A stretch of DNA of 7,647 nucleotides from Hyphomicrobiales bacterium (GTDB lineage: Bacteria; Pseudomonadota; Alphaproteobacteria; Rhizobiales; Beijerinckiaceae), in contig PXAW01000010.1 in the NCBI GenBank assembly GCA_003567055.1, forward strand, positions 1-7,647, written 5' to 3'. Positions 5,961 through 7,647 of the stretch are shown here, one piece after another; position 1 is the stretch's first letter, and each line of letters begins with the position of its first letter. The translations under genes were made by a program, and so were the position numbers. The notes beneath the pieces were generated by a model that saw nothing but the letters and a program-made list of their open reading frames with translations, did not search any database and had not been told where the DNA came from.

Positions 5961-7647
5961 ATGACCAGGAAGACCCCCGATACCGAGCGCCTCGATACGA
6001 ACGAGCGCGCACAACTCGCCGAACACCATCCTCAGCTGCCGAAATTGGCGGATGCGCTCGGCCAGGGCAAAGCCAGCCGCCGCGAATTCCTGCGCACCGC
6101 GACCCTGCTCGGCCTCTCCGCCGGTGTCGCCTACAGCATGGCCGGCAAGCTGACGGGCGAGGGTTTCGTGCCGCGTGCGCAGGCCCAGGACGGCACCCCG
6201 CAACGCGGTGGCGTTCTGCGCGTCTCGATGAACGTGAAGGAAATCTCCGATCCCGCGACGATCGACTGGTCGGAAAAGGGCAATACCCTGCGTCATATGC
6301 TGGAGCCGCTGGTGCGCATTTCCAGCGACAACCTCGCCACGCCGCATCTGGCCGAGAGCTGGAGCGCGTCGGAGGATCTGCGCACCTGGACCTTCAATCT
6401 GCGACAGGGCGTGAAATGGACCAATGGTGACGATTTCACCGCCGATGACGTGATCGCCAATTTCGAGCGCTGGATGGATCCTGCCGTCGGTTCCTCGAAT
6501 TACGGACGCTTCTCGGCCCTGCGCGAGAGCAACGAGGACGGTTCGCGCATGGCGGACGGCGCCATTCGCAAGATCGACGATCATACGGTCGAGTTCAATC
6601 TGCGCGTCCCCTTCCTCGCCTTCCCCGAGAGCATGGGCGATTACCCCGCCCTGATCGCCCACCGCTCCTTCCAGGGCGGCAACTGGGCCAATGAGCCGAT
6701 CGGCACCGGGCCCTTCGAACTCACCCGCTTCGGCGTCGGCGAACGCGCCACATTCGCGCGCCGCGAAGACGGCTGGTGGGGCGGCGAGGTCTATCTCGAC
6801 GGGATCGACTATATCGACCATGGCGACGACCCGGCAGCGCCCTTCGCCGCACTGGCCTCCGGCCAGGTCGATCTGCTGTTTCGCCTGAATGTCGAGCAGG
6901 TTCCCGCCGCCCGCAATCTGCCGACGGTCGATCTCTATGAAGCGCAGACGGCGCAGACCGGTGTCGCGCGCATGAAGGTCGATACCGAACCCTTCGACGA
7001 TCTGCGCGTGCGGCAGGCGATCCAGGCCTGTATCGATCACGACCGGCTGCTCCAGATCGCGAATCAGGGGCTCGGCGTTCCCGGTGAGGATCATCACGTC
7101 GCGCAGATTCATCCCGAATATGCCGATATCGGCGCGCCACAGCAGGATTACGATCTCGCACGTGAACTGCTCGCGGAGGCCGGTTACGCCGACGGGCTCG
7201 ACATCACCATCGACTGTGTCGCCCAGCCGACATGGGAGCCCAATACCTGTCAGGGGCTGGTCGAGATGCTGCGTCCCGCCGGCATCAATCTCAGCGTCAA
7301 CATCATGCCCGGCGGCACCTATTGGGACCGCTGGATGACCACGCCCTTCGGCTTCACCAGCTGGGCACACCGTCCGCTCGGCACCCAGTCGCTGAGCCTC
7401 GCCTACCGCACCGGCGTGCCGTGGAACGAATCGTCATATTCCAATCCGGAATTCGACGCGCTCCTCGACGAGGCGGAGGCGACCTTCGACGTCGATGCGC
7501 GCCGCGCGGTGATGGCGCAATTGCAGGAGATTCTCCAGGGTGACGCCGTCATCGTGCAGCCCTTCTGGCGCTCGATCCACACAGCCGGCAGCCCCCGCGT
7601 CAAGGGCTACACCCACCATCCGGCAGAGGAACACCATTTCGAAACGG
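5961..7647 (+). CDS. ABC transporter substrate-binding protein, family 5 (peptide type), Tat-exported, 3' end cut
   Basis: An open frame of 562 codons from ATG at 5961 (GAGG six bases upstream) runs off the window. It encodes the periplasmic binding component of a peptide/nickel/oligopeptide-class ABC importer (SBP_bac_5). Residues 39-44, SRREFL, form a twin-arginine motif followed by the hydrophobic stretch LLGLSAGVAYSMAG and a likely cleavage site AQA/QD after residue 75, so it should be exported folded by the Tat system. The mature part starts RGGVLRVSMN. Family signatures are LAESWSASEDLRTWTFNLRQ (130-149) with GVKWTNGDDFTADDV following, and EPIGTGPFELTRF (245-257). The end, QPFWRSIHTAGSPRVKGYTHHPAEEHHF, is the usual C-terminal region, so probably only a few residues are missing. 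The ligand cannot be told from sequence. Permease and ATPase genes are expected to the right. Confidence 0.93.
   Translation, partial: MTRKTPDTERLDTNERAQLAEHHPQLPKLADALGQGKASRREFLRTATLLGLSAGVAYSMAGKLTGEGFVPRAQAQDGTPQRGGVLRVSMNVKEISDPATIDWSEKGNTLRHMLEPLVRISSDNLATPHLAESWSASEDLRTWTFNLRQGVKWTNGDDFTADDVIANFERWMDPAVGSSNYGRFSALRESNEDGSRMADGAIRKIDDHTVEFNLRVPFLAFPESMGDYPALIAHRSFQGGNWANEPIGTGPFELTRFGVGERATFARREDGWWGGEVYLDGIDYIDHGDDPAAPFAALASGQVDLLFRLNVEQVPAARNLPTVDLYEAQTAQTGVARMKVDTEPFDDLRVRQAIQACIDHDRLLQIANQGLGVPGEDHHVAQIHPEYADIGAPQQDYDLARELLAEAGYADGLDITIDCVAQPTWEPNTCQGLVEMLRPAGINLSVNIMPGGTYWDRWMTTPFGFTSWAHRPLGTQSLSLAYRTGVPWNESSYSNPEFDALLDEAEATFDVDARRAVMAQLQEILQGDAVIVQPFWRSIHTAGSPRVKGYTHHPAEEHHFET

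Noticed and set aside
5184..7370. Very long minus-strand open frame (728 codons)
   Set aside because: It runs antisense across the chemoreceptor C-terminus, the leader region and the binding protein, all well supported on the plus strand. Its translation has no recognisable domain, and such frames are common opposite GC-rich genes with codon bias.

Overview
This window reads as chromosomal DNA from a GC-rich alphaproteobacterium, most likely of the Hyphomicrobiales (Rhizobiales) type. The evidence is the strong G/C bias at third codon positions, the style of the Tat-exported family 5 solute-binding protein, and a radical SAM protein of the PA0069 type next to a short bacterial GMP reductase. 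I cannot name the genus. I see no mobile element, CRISPR array, tRNA or rRNA.

Layout from left to right. Positions 1-213 hold no supportable gene. They contain a GC hairpin flanked by T/A tracts (a likely bidirectional terminator) and an AT-rich perfect palindrome. A minus-strand gene (804 to 214) encodes an uncharacterised protein with a beta-rich, PH-like N-terminal half and two membrane helices. Divergent from it, a well-placed promoter drives a radical SAM protein of the SplB-like PA0069 family (993-2135), whose last five residues resemble a sliding-clamp-binding motif. It converges on guaC (GMP reductase, 3209 to 2166) with only 30 bases between the stop codons. Upstream of guaC and divergent from it is a 100-residue protein with two membrane helices (3409-3711). 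Next on the plus strand is a complete methyl-accepting chemotaxis protein (3853-5613).

A 347-base gap (5614-5960) follows, and it is the most structured non-coding stretch here. It has a near-consensus sigma-70 promoter whose expected start point falls on the ATG of a 19-residue ORF ending HHHLRRLM. That ORF lies inside a 15-bp imperfect hairpin, and its His codons could pair instead with a downstream segment. After this leader comes a family 5 ABC transporter substrate-binding protein with a twin-arginine signal (5961 to the window end, cut off within a few residues of its expected C-terminus).

The genes do not form one pathway. Housekeeping functions (purine salvage, radical SAM chemistry) sit beside a sensing and uptake pair: a chemoreceptor followed on the same strand by a peptide-type binding protein, which probably heads a transporter operon running past the right edge. 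The best candidates for something undescribed are the leader ORF and structure before the binding protein, and the clamp-like tail of the radical SAM protein.
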